Source: an uncultured Clostridia bacterium
Lineage (GTDB): Bacteria; Bacillota; Clostridia; Oscillospirales; Acutalibacteraceae
Length of the DNA stretch: 12,140 nt
Reading direction: 5' to 3'
Assembly (NCBI GenBank): GCA_946186725.1
Contig: CAMHOI010000013.1
Span: forward strand, 1-12,140
Below are positions 1 to 7,088 of this stretch, piece by piece. Below the pieces are notes generated by a model. That model ran no database searches and was not told where the DNA came from. It worked only from the letters and a program-made list of their open reading frames with translations. A program made the translations under genes and the position numbers. Position 1 is the stretch's first letter. Every line of letters starts with the position of its first letter.

Positions 1-1506
1 GTGCAGATAGTCCTCACGGATAGAGCGTGCGCTCTCGAGCTTCAGGCGGTCGGGAGCGGACAGCGCGTCCATACCGACGAGGTTCACGATCTCCTGCAGC
101 TCGCTTTCGTCCTGCAAAAGCGCCATCATTCTGCCGCGCAGCTGCATAAAGTCGGGCGCCGCGTTCTCGGCGAACCACTTTTCGAGCTGGTCGGTGTAGA
201 GAGAATAGGAGGTCAGCCAGTTGATAGCCGGGAAATGGCGCTTGTAGGCGAGGTTCGCGTCCAAGCCCCAGAACACCTTGACGATGCGCAGCGTCGCCTG
301 CGAAACAGGCTCGGAGATGTCGCCGCCGGGAGGGGATACCGCGCCGATAACGGACAGCGCGCCCTCGGTTTCCTCGGTGCCGTTGACGAGCACGCGGCCG
401 GCTCTCTCATAGAACTGCGCCAAACGGCTGCCCAGATAGGCGGGATAGCCCTCCTCACCGGGCATTTCCTCCAGACGTCCGGACATTTCGCGCAGCGCCT
501 CCGCCCAGCGTGAGGTGGAGTCCGCCATCAGCGCGACGGTGTAGCCCATGTCGCGGAAGTATTCGGCGATGGTGATACCGGTGTAGATGCTCGCCTCACG
601 CGCCGCAACGGGCATATCGGAGGTGTTGGCGATCAGCACGGTCCTCTCCATCAGGGAGTTGCCGGTGCGCGGATCCTTCAATTCGGGAAATTCGTTCAGA
701 ACGTCGGTCATCTCGTTGCCGCGCTCGCCGCAGCCGATGTAGACGATGATGTCGGCGGCGGCCCACTTGGCCAGCTGGTGCTGGACGACCGTCTTGCCCG
801 AGCCGAAGGGGCCGGGCACGGCGGCGACGCCGCCCTTGGCGAGCGGGAAAAGGGTGTCGATGACGCGCTGACCGGTGGTCAGCAGGATGTCGGGAGAGAG
901 CTTGCGCTTATAGGGGCGTCCCACGCGCACCGGCCAGGTGTGCATGAGCTGAACGGCGACGTCGCCCCCGTTGACCGAGCGCAGGGTGGCGACGGTGTCG
1001 GTGACGGTATAGTCCCCTTCCGCGATGGCGGCGACGGAGCCCATGACGCCGTTGGGCACGAGGATCCTGTGCTCCACGACGGCGGTTTCCTTGACCACGC
1101 CCAGCACGTCGCCCGCACGCACCTCGTCGCCGACGGCGACGCAGGGCGTAAAGTGCCAGACCTTCTCACGGGAGAGCGAAGGTACCTCCACGCCCCGGGT
1201 GAGGTTGGTGCCTGAGACCTTCATGATCTCCTCCAGAGGGCGCTGGATGCCGTCGAAGATGGAGCCGATCAGACCGGGCCCGAGCTCCACGGAAAGGGGC
1301 TTGCCCGTGCTTTCGACGATCTCGCCCGGCCCGATGCCCGACGTCTCCTCATAGACCTGGATGGAGGCGCGGGAGCCGTGCATCTCGATGATCTCGCCGA
1401 TCAGCCGCTGCTCGCTGACGCGCACGACGTCGAACATATTGGCGTCGCGCATCCCGTCGGCGATGATGAGCGGGCCGGCGACCTTGACGATGGTTCCCTG
1501 TTTCAT
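1..1506 (-). CDS. atpA: V/A-type ATPase catalytic subunit A, 5' part (runs off left edge)
   Basis: Nucleotide-binding catalytic subunit of the V1/A1 head of a rotary V/A-type ATPase, acting on the cytoplasmic face of the membrane. The frame stays open for 502 codons from an ATG at 1506 to the window edge, against roughly 590 for the family, so about the last 90 residues are missing. Seen in the translation: an N-terminal beta-barrel start (MKQGTIVKVAGPLIIADGM), the family-specific P-loop GPFGSGKT with the lysine near residue 238, then GCGERGNE and DSTSRWAEALREMSGRLEEM, both diagnostic of the A subunit. The start follows the atpF stop by 31 bases with a weak purine-rich site (GGGAAAGAG). It is the seventh gene of the operon; atpB and atpD are expected next, outside the window. 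Identification is firm; direction of use (ATP-driven pump or synthase) cannot be read from sequence. Confidence 0.97.
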   Translation of the reverse strand, partial: MKQGTIVKVAGPLIIADGMRDANMFDVVRVSEQRLIGEIIEMHGSRASIQVYEETSGIGPGEIVESTGKPLSVELGPGLIGSIFDGIQRPLEEIMKVSGTNLTRGVEVPSLSREKVWHFTPCVAVGDEVRAGDVLGVVKETAVVEHRILVPNGVMGSVAAIAEGDYTVTDTVATLRSVNGGDVAVQLMHTWPVRVGRPYKRKLSPDILLTTGQRVIDTLFPLAKGGVAAVPGPFGSGKTVVQHQLAKWAAADIIVYIGCGERGNEMTDVLNEFPELKDPRTGNSLMERTVLIANTSDMPVAAREASIYTGITIAEYFRDMGYTVALMADSTSRWAEALREMSGRLEEMPGEEGYPAYLGSRLAQFYERAGRVLVNGTEETEGALSVIGAVSPPGGDISEPVSQATLRIVKVFWGLDANLAYKRHFPAINWLTSYSLYTDQLEKWFAENAAPDFMQLRGRMMALLQDESELQEIVNLVGMDALSAPDRLKLESARSIREDYLH

Positions 1507-1537
1507 GGCGTTCACTCTTTCCCGGTCTCAAAAGACC

Positions 1538-1861
1538 TTAATCGTTAAAAATGATGTCGGAGCCGACGGCCTTCTCTACAAAGGAGCGCAGGCGCGCCAC
1601 GCCGACGCCCGTGTCGGCGGCGACCCCCGGCAGGGGGAGGACGGCGGGCAGCAGCCCATCGGACAGGCGGCTCCGTTCTTTTTCCAGGGCGACGAAGAGA
1701 TCCTCCGTCATCAGCACGACGGCGTACTCGCCCCCTTCCGCCACCCGGCGGAAGGTCGCGGCGCCCGCCTCCCCGCTCTCGCAGGGGAACACGTCGACGC
1801 CGACGGCGGCGAAGCCCTTGATGCTCTCGCTGTCGCCGAGAATGGCCACTCTGCTATCCAT
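1538..1861 (-). CDS. atpF: V/A-type ATPase subunit F (central stalk)
   Basis: Small central-stalk subunit (equivalent to NtpG of Enterococcus) that binds the D axle and helps couple head rotation to the c-ring. It is 107 residues, the usual family length. The translation begins MDSRVAILGDSESIKGFAAV, the typical Rossmann-like opening with a GD(S/x)xxxxGF pattern, and continues with a VVLMTEDL strand-helix segment and an LP(L/x)PG motif near residue 77. Its ATG overlaps the last 8 bases of atpC (ATGGATAG), so translation is probably coupled. A GAGGGAA site lies inside the end of atpC. It ends 31 bases before atpA. Confidence 0.93.
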   Translation of the reverse strand: MDSRVAILGDSESIKGFAAVGVDVFPCESGEAGAATFRRVAEGGEYAVVLMTEDLFVALEKERSRLSDGLLPAVLPLPGVAADTGVGVARLRSFVEKAVGSDIIFND

Positions 1862-2812
1862 GGAGTTCCCTCACTCTCTCGCGGATCGCGCTCTCCCCGG
1901 CGCCGGTACGCACGCCCGAGGCGATGATGTGGATGACCTTGATCTCGGCCTGCACGGCAAGAAGATAGCCATAAAGCACGTCGATCCCTTCCACTCCAAA
2001 GCGGCTTCGGCGCATGAGCGCGATCAGCCGATCGTCGACCGCCTTCTCAAAGGCGGAGGGAGACCGCTCAAAGGCCTCCGCCGCCTGACGGCAGCCGTAT
2101 GCCTCCTGACCCTTGAGCCACTCGATCAGCTCGTGTGAGCCGGCCAGCGCCATCTCGGTCAGGCGGCGCAGCTCGAGCCCCTCGACGGGGCACAGCGCCG
2201 CCTCCAGATAGGCGGCCTCAGCGCCGGTGCGGGCGGCGCGCAGCGCGATCTTGACGTCGCTGTAAAAGACGAGGGTGCGGAAGTACTCTCGCACCGATTC
2301 ACTCAATCGCGCGCTGCCGGCCAGCATGGCGGCCATGGCGGCCCGGTCCAGCACAGCGTCGCCCAGACGGGCGTCGGTATTGTGCGCGACGATCTCATAG
2401 GCCTGCGCCAGAGCGGGTCCAATCCACTCGGGCAGACGGTCGAAGCGGCGGCCGGTTACGGCCTCGCGAAGCTCCTGTGCGGGAATGGTGACGGGCTCGG
2501 TCAGCAGACCGTCCGATGAGCGCCCGGTGAGGGTACTCTTGAGAATGACCTTGGCATTGTGCAGATCGTTCTGATACAGCAGAGGGGCGAAAAGCGCCCA
2601 GTCGTCCACCAGGCGACCGACGTAGGCCCAGGTCTCCTTTTCGCGGGTGCGAAGCATCTCGTCGACGTCGGCGCCCTCGTAGCCCTTGTCGCGCAGGGTG
2701 CCTGCCAGCGTCTCAACGTCGGCATTTCCAGGTCAGCGGCGGTCAGCAGGGCGCGCTCTTTGGCCTTGACACTGCCAACGGCATATTCATAGGATGGGGC
2801 TATGGTAAGCAC
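1854..2812 (-). CDS. atpC: V/A-type ATPase subunit C (c-ring socket), frameshifted, unusual start
   Basis: Subunit C (V0-d type, NtpC) is the funnel that sits on the c-ring and receives the D-F axle. The reading frame is split. Residues from the start to DLEM (down to about 2726) lie in one frame. The rest, from ADVETLAGTLRDKGYEGADV (about 2727) through MLRTREKETWAYVGRL to the TAG at 1854, lies in another. Adding one base near 2726-2733 restores about 319 codons, a normal length. The first frame begins SYEYAVGSVKAKE, typical of the family N-terminus. The start is odd: GTG at 2812 overlaps the AGGAGG site (2812-2817), while the codon at the ideal 8-base distance is ATA (2801-2803), where ATG would be expected. 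The gene may be a true lesion or a sequence error. The longest single-frame part is 1854-2657. It sits between atpE and atpF and overlaps atpF by 8 bases. Confidence 0.88.
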
Positions 2813-2827
2813 CTCCTGACGGATAGG

Positions 2828-3406
2828 TTAGGAAAACAATTCTGCGTAGATACGGTCCTCGATGACGTCGCGCTTTTCCTCAATGATGGCGGAAAAGTCG
2901 GCGCAGTACTCGATCTCCCCGCACTGCAGGACGAAGCCGCCCGGCATGGGACGCGGGGTCGGGCTGATCGAGGCGGTCACGCCGGCGCCCTTCAGCCGCT
3001 CGGGCAGATCGGCGGGCATACGATCGAGGTCGCGCTCGTTGAGCCAGAGGATCCCCGTCTGCCCCGCGTAGGCAGAGGCAAGGGAGACCAGACGGTCGAA
3101 ATAGGCCCCGTCGTCCAGCCCACAGAGGGCCTCCATCAGGGCGTCGACGGTCTTGTCGATCTCCTGACGGCGGCGCAGCAGGGCGGCGTTGCGCTTGGCC
3201 AGCTCGCAGGCGGACAGCGCGTTCTGCCGCTGCCGGTCGGCCTGACGGCGGCCCTGCGCGAGGATCTCCTCCCGCCTGGCGGCGGCCTGCTTGTCGGCCT
3301 CCTCCAGCAGACGGGCGGCCTTTTGCTCCGCCTCGGTGCGTCTGGCCTCGATGTCGGCCTCCCCGTCCCGGCGGATCCGGTCGATGATGGTTTCAGTGGC
3401 GGTCAT
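2828..3406 (-). CDS. atpE: V/A-type ATPase subunit E (peripheral stalk)
   Basis: Peripheral-stalk subunit that pairs with the H/G coiled-coil protein to hold the catalytic head against the membrane part. It is 192 residues, normal for the family. Residues 1 to about 95 are a continuous, highly charged helix rich in Ala, Glu, Arg and Gln with no proline. The rest is a compact alpha/beta domain ending with MPGGFVLQCGEIEYCADFSA and IIEEKRDVIEDRIYAELF, which match the conserved C-terminus of the family (GG(x)3-G-I-x-x-x-x-S-x-x-x-x-(I/L)-x-(E)). ATG at 3406 is 17 bases after the atpK stop; the ribosome site is weak (GAAAGG). The atpC start follows its stop by about 15-25 bases. Confidence 0.93.
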   Translation of the reverse strand: MTATETIIDRIRRDGEADIEARRTEAEQKAARLLEEADKQAAARREEILAQGRRQADRQRQNALSACELAKRNAALLRRRQEIDKTVDALMEALCGLDDGAYFDRLVSLASAYAGQTGILWLNERDLDRMPADLPERLKGAGVTASISPTPRPMPGGFVLQCGEIEYCADFSAIIEEKRDVIEDRIYAELFS

Positions 3407-3423
3407 GTGGACACACGCCTTTC

Positions 3424-3882
3424 TCAGCCGATATTCAGCACGGTCAGCAGGGACACGATGAAGGCCAGCAGAGCGTAAATCTCGACCAGGGTGATGGAGA
3501 CCATGGCCTTGGAGAAGTGGGCTTCGTCCTTGGCGGTCAGGGCGATGCCGGAAACGGCGGCGTTGCCCTGCGCAAAGGCGGACATCATGCCGCCCACGCC
3601 GATGGGAAGGGCGGCCGCGCAGTAGAGCAGGCCCTTGGTCATATCGGGGGCGACGCCGCCCATGACGGTGGCGGTCAGGATCAGGAAGCCGACGATGAAG
3701 CCGTAGAGGCCCTGGGTGCCGGGCAGCAGGGTCAGCACCAGCATCTTGCCGAACTTGGAGGGGTCCTCGGACAGGACGCCCATCGCGGTCTGGGCCGCCT
3801 TACCGACGCCTCTGGCCGAGCCGATGCCCGCCAGCGCGGTGGCGATGGCGGCGCCGAGGATGGCAAAGAAAGTACCGTTCAT
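3424..3882 (-). CDS. atpK: V/A-type ATPase proteolipid subunit K (c-ring), Na+-type
   Basis: Membrane rotor-ring proteolipid, 152 residues, of the duplicated 16-kDa form: two helical hairpins and four membrane helices (about 5-25, 47-72, 83-108, 125-150). Seen: LLPGTQGLYGF in helix 2 and TLVEIYALLAF in helix 4. The residues equivalent to the Na+ ligands of Enterococcus hirae NtpK (L61, T64, Q65, Q110, E139, with Y68) are all present here as L53, T56, Q57, Q105, E134 and Y60. Only the second hairpin keeps the ion-binding carboxylate, as in NtpK. This supports Na+ rather than H+ transport (inference from known structure). The ATG at 3882 overlaps the atpI stop (ATGA), with GGGAGG 9-10 bases upstream inside atpI. 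Confidence 0.95.
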   Translation of the reverse strand: MNGTFFAILGAAIATALAGIGSARGVGKAAQTAMGVLSEDPSKFGKMLVLTLLPGTQGLYGFIVGFLILTATVMGGVAPDMTKGLLYCAAALPIGVGGMMSAFAQGNAAVSGIALTAKDEAHFSKAMVSITLVEIYALLAFIVSLLTVLNIG

Positions 3883-5846
3883 TGTTTGTTTTCCTCCCGT
3901 AATCTTGTATATTTGCTTCTGAGGGCGAAGGGAGCGAACTTCCTTCCGCCGCCCTCATAAAACTTACCGAACATTTCCACGTACTGCAGCCGGATGGCGT
4001 GGACGTAGGAGCCGAGGACGTTGAGTCCGAAGTTGATGGCGTGGCCGATGATAAAGACCAGGATCATGGGGATGAAGGTCCACACGCTGCCCGCGAACTG
4101 GGTGCTCAGGACGTTGAAGACGTTGCCCATGATGGCGGTCGTCAGCCCGAGCGCCAGCAGGCGGGTATAACTCATGAGGTCGCTGATGTAGCTGGTGGAG
4201 TCGTAGAGACTGGCCAGACCTGCCACGACCTTCATGATGGGATTTTTCTTATCCCGCCCCTGGGTACACACCAGCGCGAGGGCGGCCGCGCCGGCGATCC
4301 CGGCGCCGATATACAGGACGGTCTGCCCGGCGACGATGCCCGCGGCGAGCACCGCCACGCCGATCAGCAGAAGCATCCAGCTGCCCACGTCGAAGACGGC
4401 GCCCAGCCGGTCTCCCTGCCGCCAGAGCACATAGAACTTGGCGCCCAGACCCACGAGGATCTGGATGAGGCCGAAGGCGACCGAAATGACCATCAGCAGG
4501 GTGGAATCCCTGATGGGGTCGATCAGCGGGGTGGTGATAAAGAGGATGGAGGGCACGCTCCCGCCCGTGACGAGACGGATGACGGTGGGGATGGCATCCC
4601 CGAAGAAGGAGGCGTAAATGAGGCCCCACAGAGTGGTGAAGAGGCCGCAGTAGCGGAACATCCGCATGGAATTGCGCATCTTCTCCTCGGGGCGGAACCG
4701 GTGCAGCGCCCAGGTGGTGCCCAGCACCATCAGCAGGCCGTAGCCCGCGTCGGAGAACATCATGCCGAAAAAGAAGTAAAAGAAGAAGGCCATGATGGGA
4801 GTGGGATCCACGTCGGTGACGTTGGGCATGGCGTACATCTCGACGATGGACTCCACGGGGGCCACGAAGCCGTTGTTGTGGAGCTTGACGGGCGCTTTTT
4901 TGGGGTCGGCGTCGAAGTATTCCACCACGCAGGGGCAGGTGTTCAGCAGCGCGCCCTCCACCCTGTCGCAATCGGCGGCGGGCAGGTAGCCGGTCAGCAC
5001 CACGGCGTGGCGGGAATGATCCAATTCGCCGATGACGTCATACTTGTCGGCGCGCACAGTATAATAGTCGCACACGCCCAAAGCGATGATGGCGGCCTTG
5101 GCCTCGTCGGTGGCGGCGTTCAACTCGGCAGAGCGGGCTTCCAGCCGCGCGATCTTATCGGCGGGCAGAGAGCGGCGGGCGCCCACGGGCTTGGCAAAGC
5201 CAAGCGTGCGCAGGGCGCGCAGCAGAGCGTCGCCCGACGCCCGGTCGGTCAGGGCGAACAGGCAGGTCTGGGTGGCGGTGACGGAGACGATTTCTCCCGT
5301 CCAGACGAGATCCGGCTCTTTCTCCGCCAAGGCGGCGGAAAGCGTGTCCATGGTATAGGCGGCGGGCAGAGTGCCGATGCATGCTGCCGTGGTCGCCGTC
5401 CCCTCAAAAGCGAAGGGAACGTCCAGCGTGCGCCAGGGCTCCAGCTGGGCGATATTGGCGCGCAGACGGATCTGCTCGGCGGCATTTTCCTCGATGGTGC
5501 GGCTGTAGGCAAGAATGGTCTCGCACAGCTTCATGCGCTCTTCCCGGTGGGCGGCGGTGACGGTCAGCTCCTCGATCTCGATCTCGCGGCGGCCGGAGAA
5601 GGAGTCGAGCAGGCCCTTCTTCTCGGGCGCGTATCGATCCAGCACGGCCAACGCCCGGCTCGCCTGCTCGGCGCTGCGGCGGAAGACCTGCGCCTGGGAC
5701 GCGGTGTCAATCCGCTCAAAGCCGCGGGGAATCTGCTCGGTCGATTCGATCTCGACAGTCCCCATCTGCTGCAACCGCTCCAGCAATTTCTTGCGATCGC
5801 TTCGCAGGGCAACGATGCGCACCTGCTTCATCATCATCTTTCCCAT
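3879..5846 (-). CDS. atpI: V/A-type ATPase subunit I (membrane stator)
   Basis: Stator subunit (a/I, NtpI) that forms the ion half-channels beside the c-ring and anchors the peripheral stalks. It is 655 residues, typical for the family. Residues 1 to about 340 form the cytoplasmic domain with coiled-coil arms (start MMMKQVRIVALRSDRKKLLE). From about 350 on there are seven or eight membrane helices: FFFYFFFGMMFSDAGYGLL, then SYISDLMSYTRLLALGL with the essential arginine at 562, and a second conserved arginine at 619 in HAIRLQYVEMFGKFYEGGG. The ATG at 5846 has AAAGGAGG 7 bases upstream. The stop overlaps the atpK start by four bases, so the two are probably translationally coupled. A long antisense open frame covers this gene but shows no protein-like features. 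Confidence 0.96.
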   Translation of the reverse strand: MGKMMMKQVRIVALRSDRKKLLERLQQMGTVEIESTEQIPRGFERIDTASQAQVFRRSAEQASRALAVLDRYAPEKKGLLDSFSGRREIEIEELTVTAAHREERMKLCETILAYSRTIEENAAEQIRLRANIAQLEPWRTLDVPFAFEGTATTAACIGTLPAAYTMDTLSAALAEKEPDLVWTGEIVSVTATQTCLFALTDRASGDALLRALRTLGFAKPVGARRSLPADKIARLEARSAELNAATDEAKAAIIALGVCDYYTVRADKYDVIGELDHSRHAVVLTGYLPAADCDRVEGALLNTCPCVVEYFDADPKKAPVKLHNNGFVAPVESIVEMYAMPNVTDVDPTPIMAFFFYFFFGMMFSDAGYGLLMVLGTTWALHRFRPEEKMRNSMRMFRYCGLFTTLWGLIYASFFGDAIPTVIRLVTGGSVPSILFITTPLIDPIRDSTLLMVISVAFGLIQILVGLGAKFYVLWRQGDRLGAVFDVGSWMLLLIGVAVLAAGIVAGQTVLYIGAGIAGAAALALVCTQGRDKKNPIMKVVAGLASLYDSTSYISDLMSYTRLLALGLTTAIMGNVFNVLSTQFAGSVWTFIPMILVFIIGHAINFGLNVLGSYVHAIRLQYVEMFGKFYEGGGRKFAPFALRSKYTRLREENKQ

Positions 5847-5881
5847 GCACGGGCCTCCTTTCCGTTCAGATTCGGGGTCGG

Positions 5882-6193
5882 TCAGCCGATCAGCTCGTCC
5901 ATGACCTCGGCCACCACGCGGGCGCGATTGGCCTCTGCCCGGGCGGAGAGAGCGTCGCAGTCGGCGGCGGCCTCCTGCTCGGCTTTGGCGAGCAGCGCCT
6001 CGCTCTCGCGGGCGGCGGCGGCAAGAAGCGATTCTACCTCCTGCCCGGCCTGCGCCTCGGCGGCGGCGACGCGGCGCGCGGCTTCCTCTGCCGCCCTGGC
6101 AACGGTGCGATCGGCCTCTGCGGCCGCCATTTTGGCGCGGCGCTCATTCTCTGCCTCGGCCTGACGGACGGCCTCCACGATGTCCTTTGCCAC
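5882..6193 (-). CDS. V/A-type ATPase peripheral stalk subunit H/G (coiled coil)
   Basis: First gene of the ATPase operon, 103 residues. The protein is almost entirely a charged, alanine-rich coiled coil without proline (for example EADRTVARAAEEAARRVAAA), ending VVAEVMDELIG. This matches the small peripheral-stalk partner of subunit E (NtpF in Enterococcus; called H or G in clostridia). Identification rests on length, composition and position immediately before atpI, since the coiled coil itself has few diagnostic residues. Start is GTG at 6193 (VAKDIVEAVRQAE), chosen because GGGGAGGG lies 7 bases upstream. The gap to atpI is 35 bases. Confidence 0.88.
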   Translation of the reverse strand: MAKDIVEAVRQAEAENERRAKMAAAEADRTVARAAEEAARRVAAAEAQAGQEVESLLAAAARESEALLAKAEQEAAADCDALSARAEANRARVVAEVMDELIG

Positions 6194-6211
6194 GGTGATC
6201 CCTCCCCGTAG

Positions 6212-6225
6212 GTTAAAAGTTTAAC
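6212..6225. repeat. Small palindrome GTTAAA-AG-TTTAAC at the ATPase operon start
   Basis: Two perfect 6-base arms around a 2-base centre. It lies 7 to 20 bases downstream of the ATPase -10 box, that is at the predicted transcription start and in the leader. The position would suit a repressor site. A chance AT-rich palindrome is also possible. Confidence 0.4.
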
Positions 6226-6231
6226 TATGTC

Positions 6232-6260
6232 ATTATATCACGCGTGCGTGCGAATGTCCA
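6232..6260 (-). promoter_or_regulatory. Sigma-A promoter of the V/A-ATPase operon
   Basis: On the minus strand, TGGACA (6255-6260) is followed by a 17-base spacer and a perfect TATAAT (6232-6237), preceded by TGA, so it also fits the extended -10 form TGnTATAAT. Transcription would start near 6225, leaving a leader of about 32 bases before the GTG start at 6193. It lies downstream of the rubrerythrin terminator, so the ATPase operon is a separate transcription unit. Confidence 0.85.
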
Positions 6261-6304
6261 TAGTAATATGCGCAATCGATAAAAACCGCAGCAGGAACGC
6301 GAAG

Positions 6305-6334
6305 AAAAAAGCCCCGACCGGAGTCGGGGCTTTT
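6305..6334 (-). terminator. Intrinsic terminator after rubrerythrin
   Basis: On the minus strand the hairpin has an 8-bp GC-rich core, GCCCCGAC paired with GTCGGGGC, extended by four A-T pairs, with the loop TCCG and a run of six T after it. It sits about 12 bases after the rubrerythrin stop. It closes the redox cluster and insulates the ATPase promoter. Confidence 0.92.
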
Positions 6335-6345
6335 GGTGCGTGCCA

Positions 6346-6888
6346 TCAATAGTTTTCTTCGCGGACCTCAAAGTAGCTTTGCGGGTGGTTGCAGGTGGGG
6401 CAAACCTCGGGCGCCGCGGTTCCGACGACGATGTGGCCGCAGTTGCGGCACTCCCACACCTTGACCTCGCTTTTGGCGAAGACGGCGGCGGTCTCGACGT
6501 TCTTCAGCAGGGCGCGGTAGCGCTCCTCGTGCGCCTTCTCGATGGCGGCGACGAGGCGGAACTTGTGCGCCAGCTCGGAGAAGCCCTCCTCCTCGGCGGT
6601 CTTGGCGAAGGACTCGTACATATCCGTCCACTCGAAGTTTTCGCCCTCGGCGGCCGCCTCCAGATTGGCGGCGGTGTCGCCGATGCCGTTGAGCTCCTTG
6701 AACCACATCTTGGCGTGCTCCTTCTCGTTCTCGGCGGTCTTGAGGAAGATCGCGGCGATCTGCTCGAAGCCCTCCTTCTTGGCCTTGGAGGCGAAGTAGG
6801 TGTACTTGCTGCGGGCCTGCGACTCGCCCGCAAAGGCGTCGCGCAGGTTCTGCTCGGTCTTGGTGCCGGCGTACTTGTTCTCACTCAT
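6346..6888 (-). CDS. rbr: Rubrerythrin
   Basis: Non-haem diiron peroxidase of anaerobes that reduces hydrogen peroxide to water with electrons from rubredoxin; cytoplasmic. It is 180 residues. The N-terminal ferritin-like four-helix domain shows the iron ligands in GESQARSKY, ENEKEHAKMW (ExxH) and AIEKAHEERY (ExxH). The C-terminus is a rubredoxin-like Fe(Cys)4 site with CRNCGHIVVG and CPTCNHPQSYF. Start: ATG at 6888 (MSENKYAGTKTEQNL) with AGAGGAG 8 bases upstream; a GTG three codons earlier overlaps that site and is unlikely. It follows the free rubredoxin by 24 bases, forming a donor-enzyme pair, and is followed by a terminator. Confidence 0.96.
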   Translation of the reverse strand: MSENKYAGTKTEQNLRDAFAGESQARSKYTYFASKAKKEGFEQIAAIFLKTAENEKEHAKMWFKELNGIGDTAANLEAAAEGENFEWTDMYESFAKTAEEEGFSELAHKFRLVAAIEKAHEERYRALLKNVETAAVFAKSEVKVWECRNCGHIVVGTAAPEVCPTCNHPQSYFEVREENY

Positions 6889-6912
6889 CAGGGTCACTCC
6901 TCTGCGTTTTCA

Positions 6913-7071
6913 TTAGTCTGCCTGGGAAAAGGACGATTTATCCACGCCGCACAGGGGGCAGACGAAATCGTCGGGCAAGTCCTCGAATTTGGTGCCGGGG
7001 GCGATGCCGTTGTCGGGATCGCCGAGCGCCTCGTCATATTCCCAGCCGCAGACGTCGCACACGTATTTCAT
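6913..7071 (-). CDS. Rubredoxin (free, 52 residues)
   Basis: Small iron-sulfur electron carrier with one iron bound by four cysteines, the usual electron donor to rubrerythrin and flavodiiron proteins. The sequence shows YVCDVCGWEYDEALGDPDNG, then GTKFEDLPDDFVCPLCGVDK and SSF, the complete classical pattern CxxCG...CPxCG at normal length. ATG at 7071 has AAAGGAGG 8 bases upstream, and the gene starts 17 bases after the stop of the flavodiiron fusion. The stop is TAA at 6913-6915. It lies in one operon with the genes on both sides. Confidence 0.96.
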   Translation of the reverse strand: MKYVCDVCGWEYDEALGDPDNGIAPGTKFEDLPDDFVCPLCGVDKSSFSQAD

Positions 7072-7088
7072 GCCTGTTTCCTCCTTTC

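Noticed and set aside
1..513. Plus-strand frame of 170 codons at the left edge
   Set aside because: Antisense to the well-supported atpA coding sequence.
3999..6164. Open frame of 721 codons on the plus strand, antisense to atpI
   Set aside because: It mirrors the high G/C third-position bias of atpI, has a histidine/glycine/aspartate-rich low-complexity product, no ribosome site and no recognisable domain.
6889..6897. GTG start for rubrerythrin at 6897
   Set aside because: It overlaps the AGAGGAG site that serves the ATG at 6888, where the usual rubrerythrin N-terminus begins.
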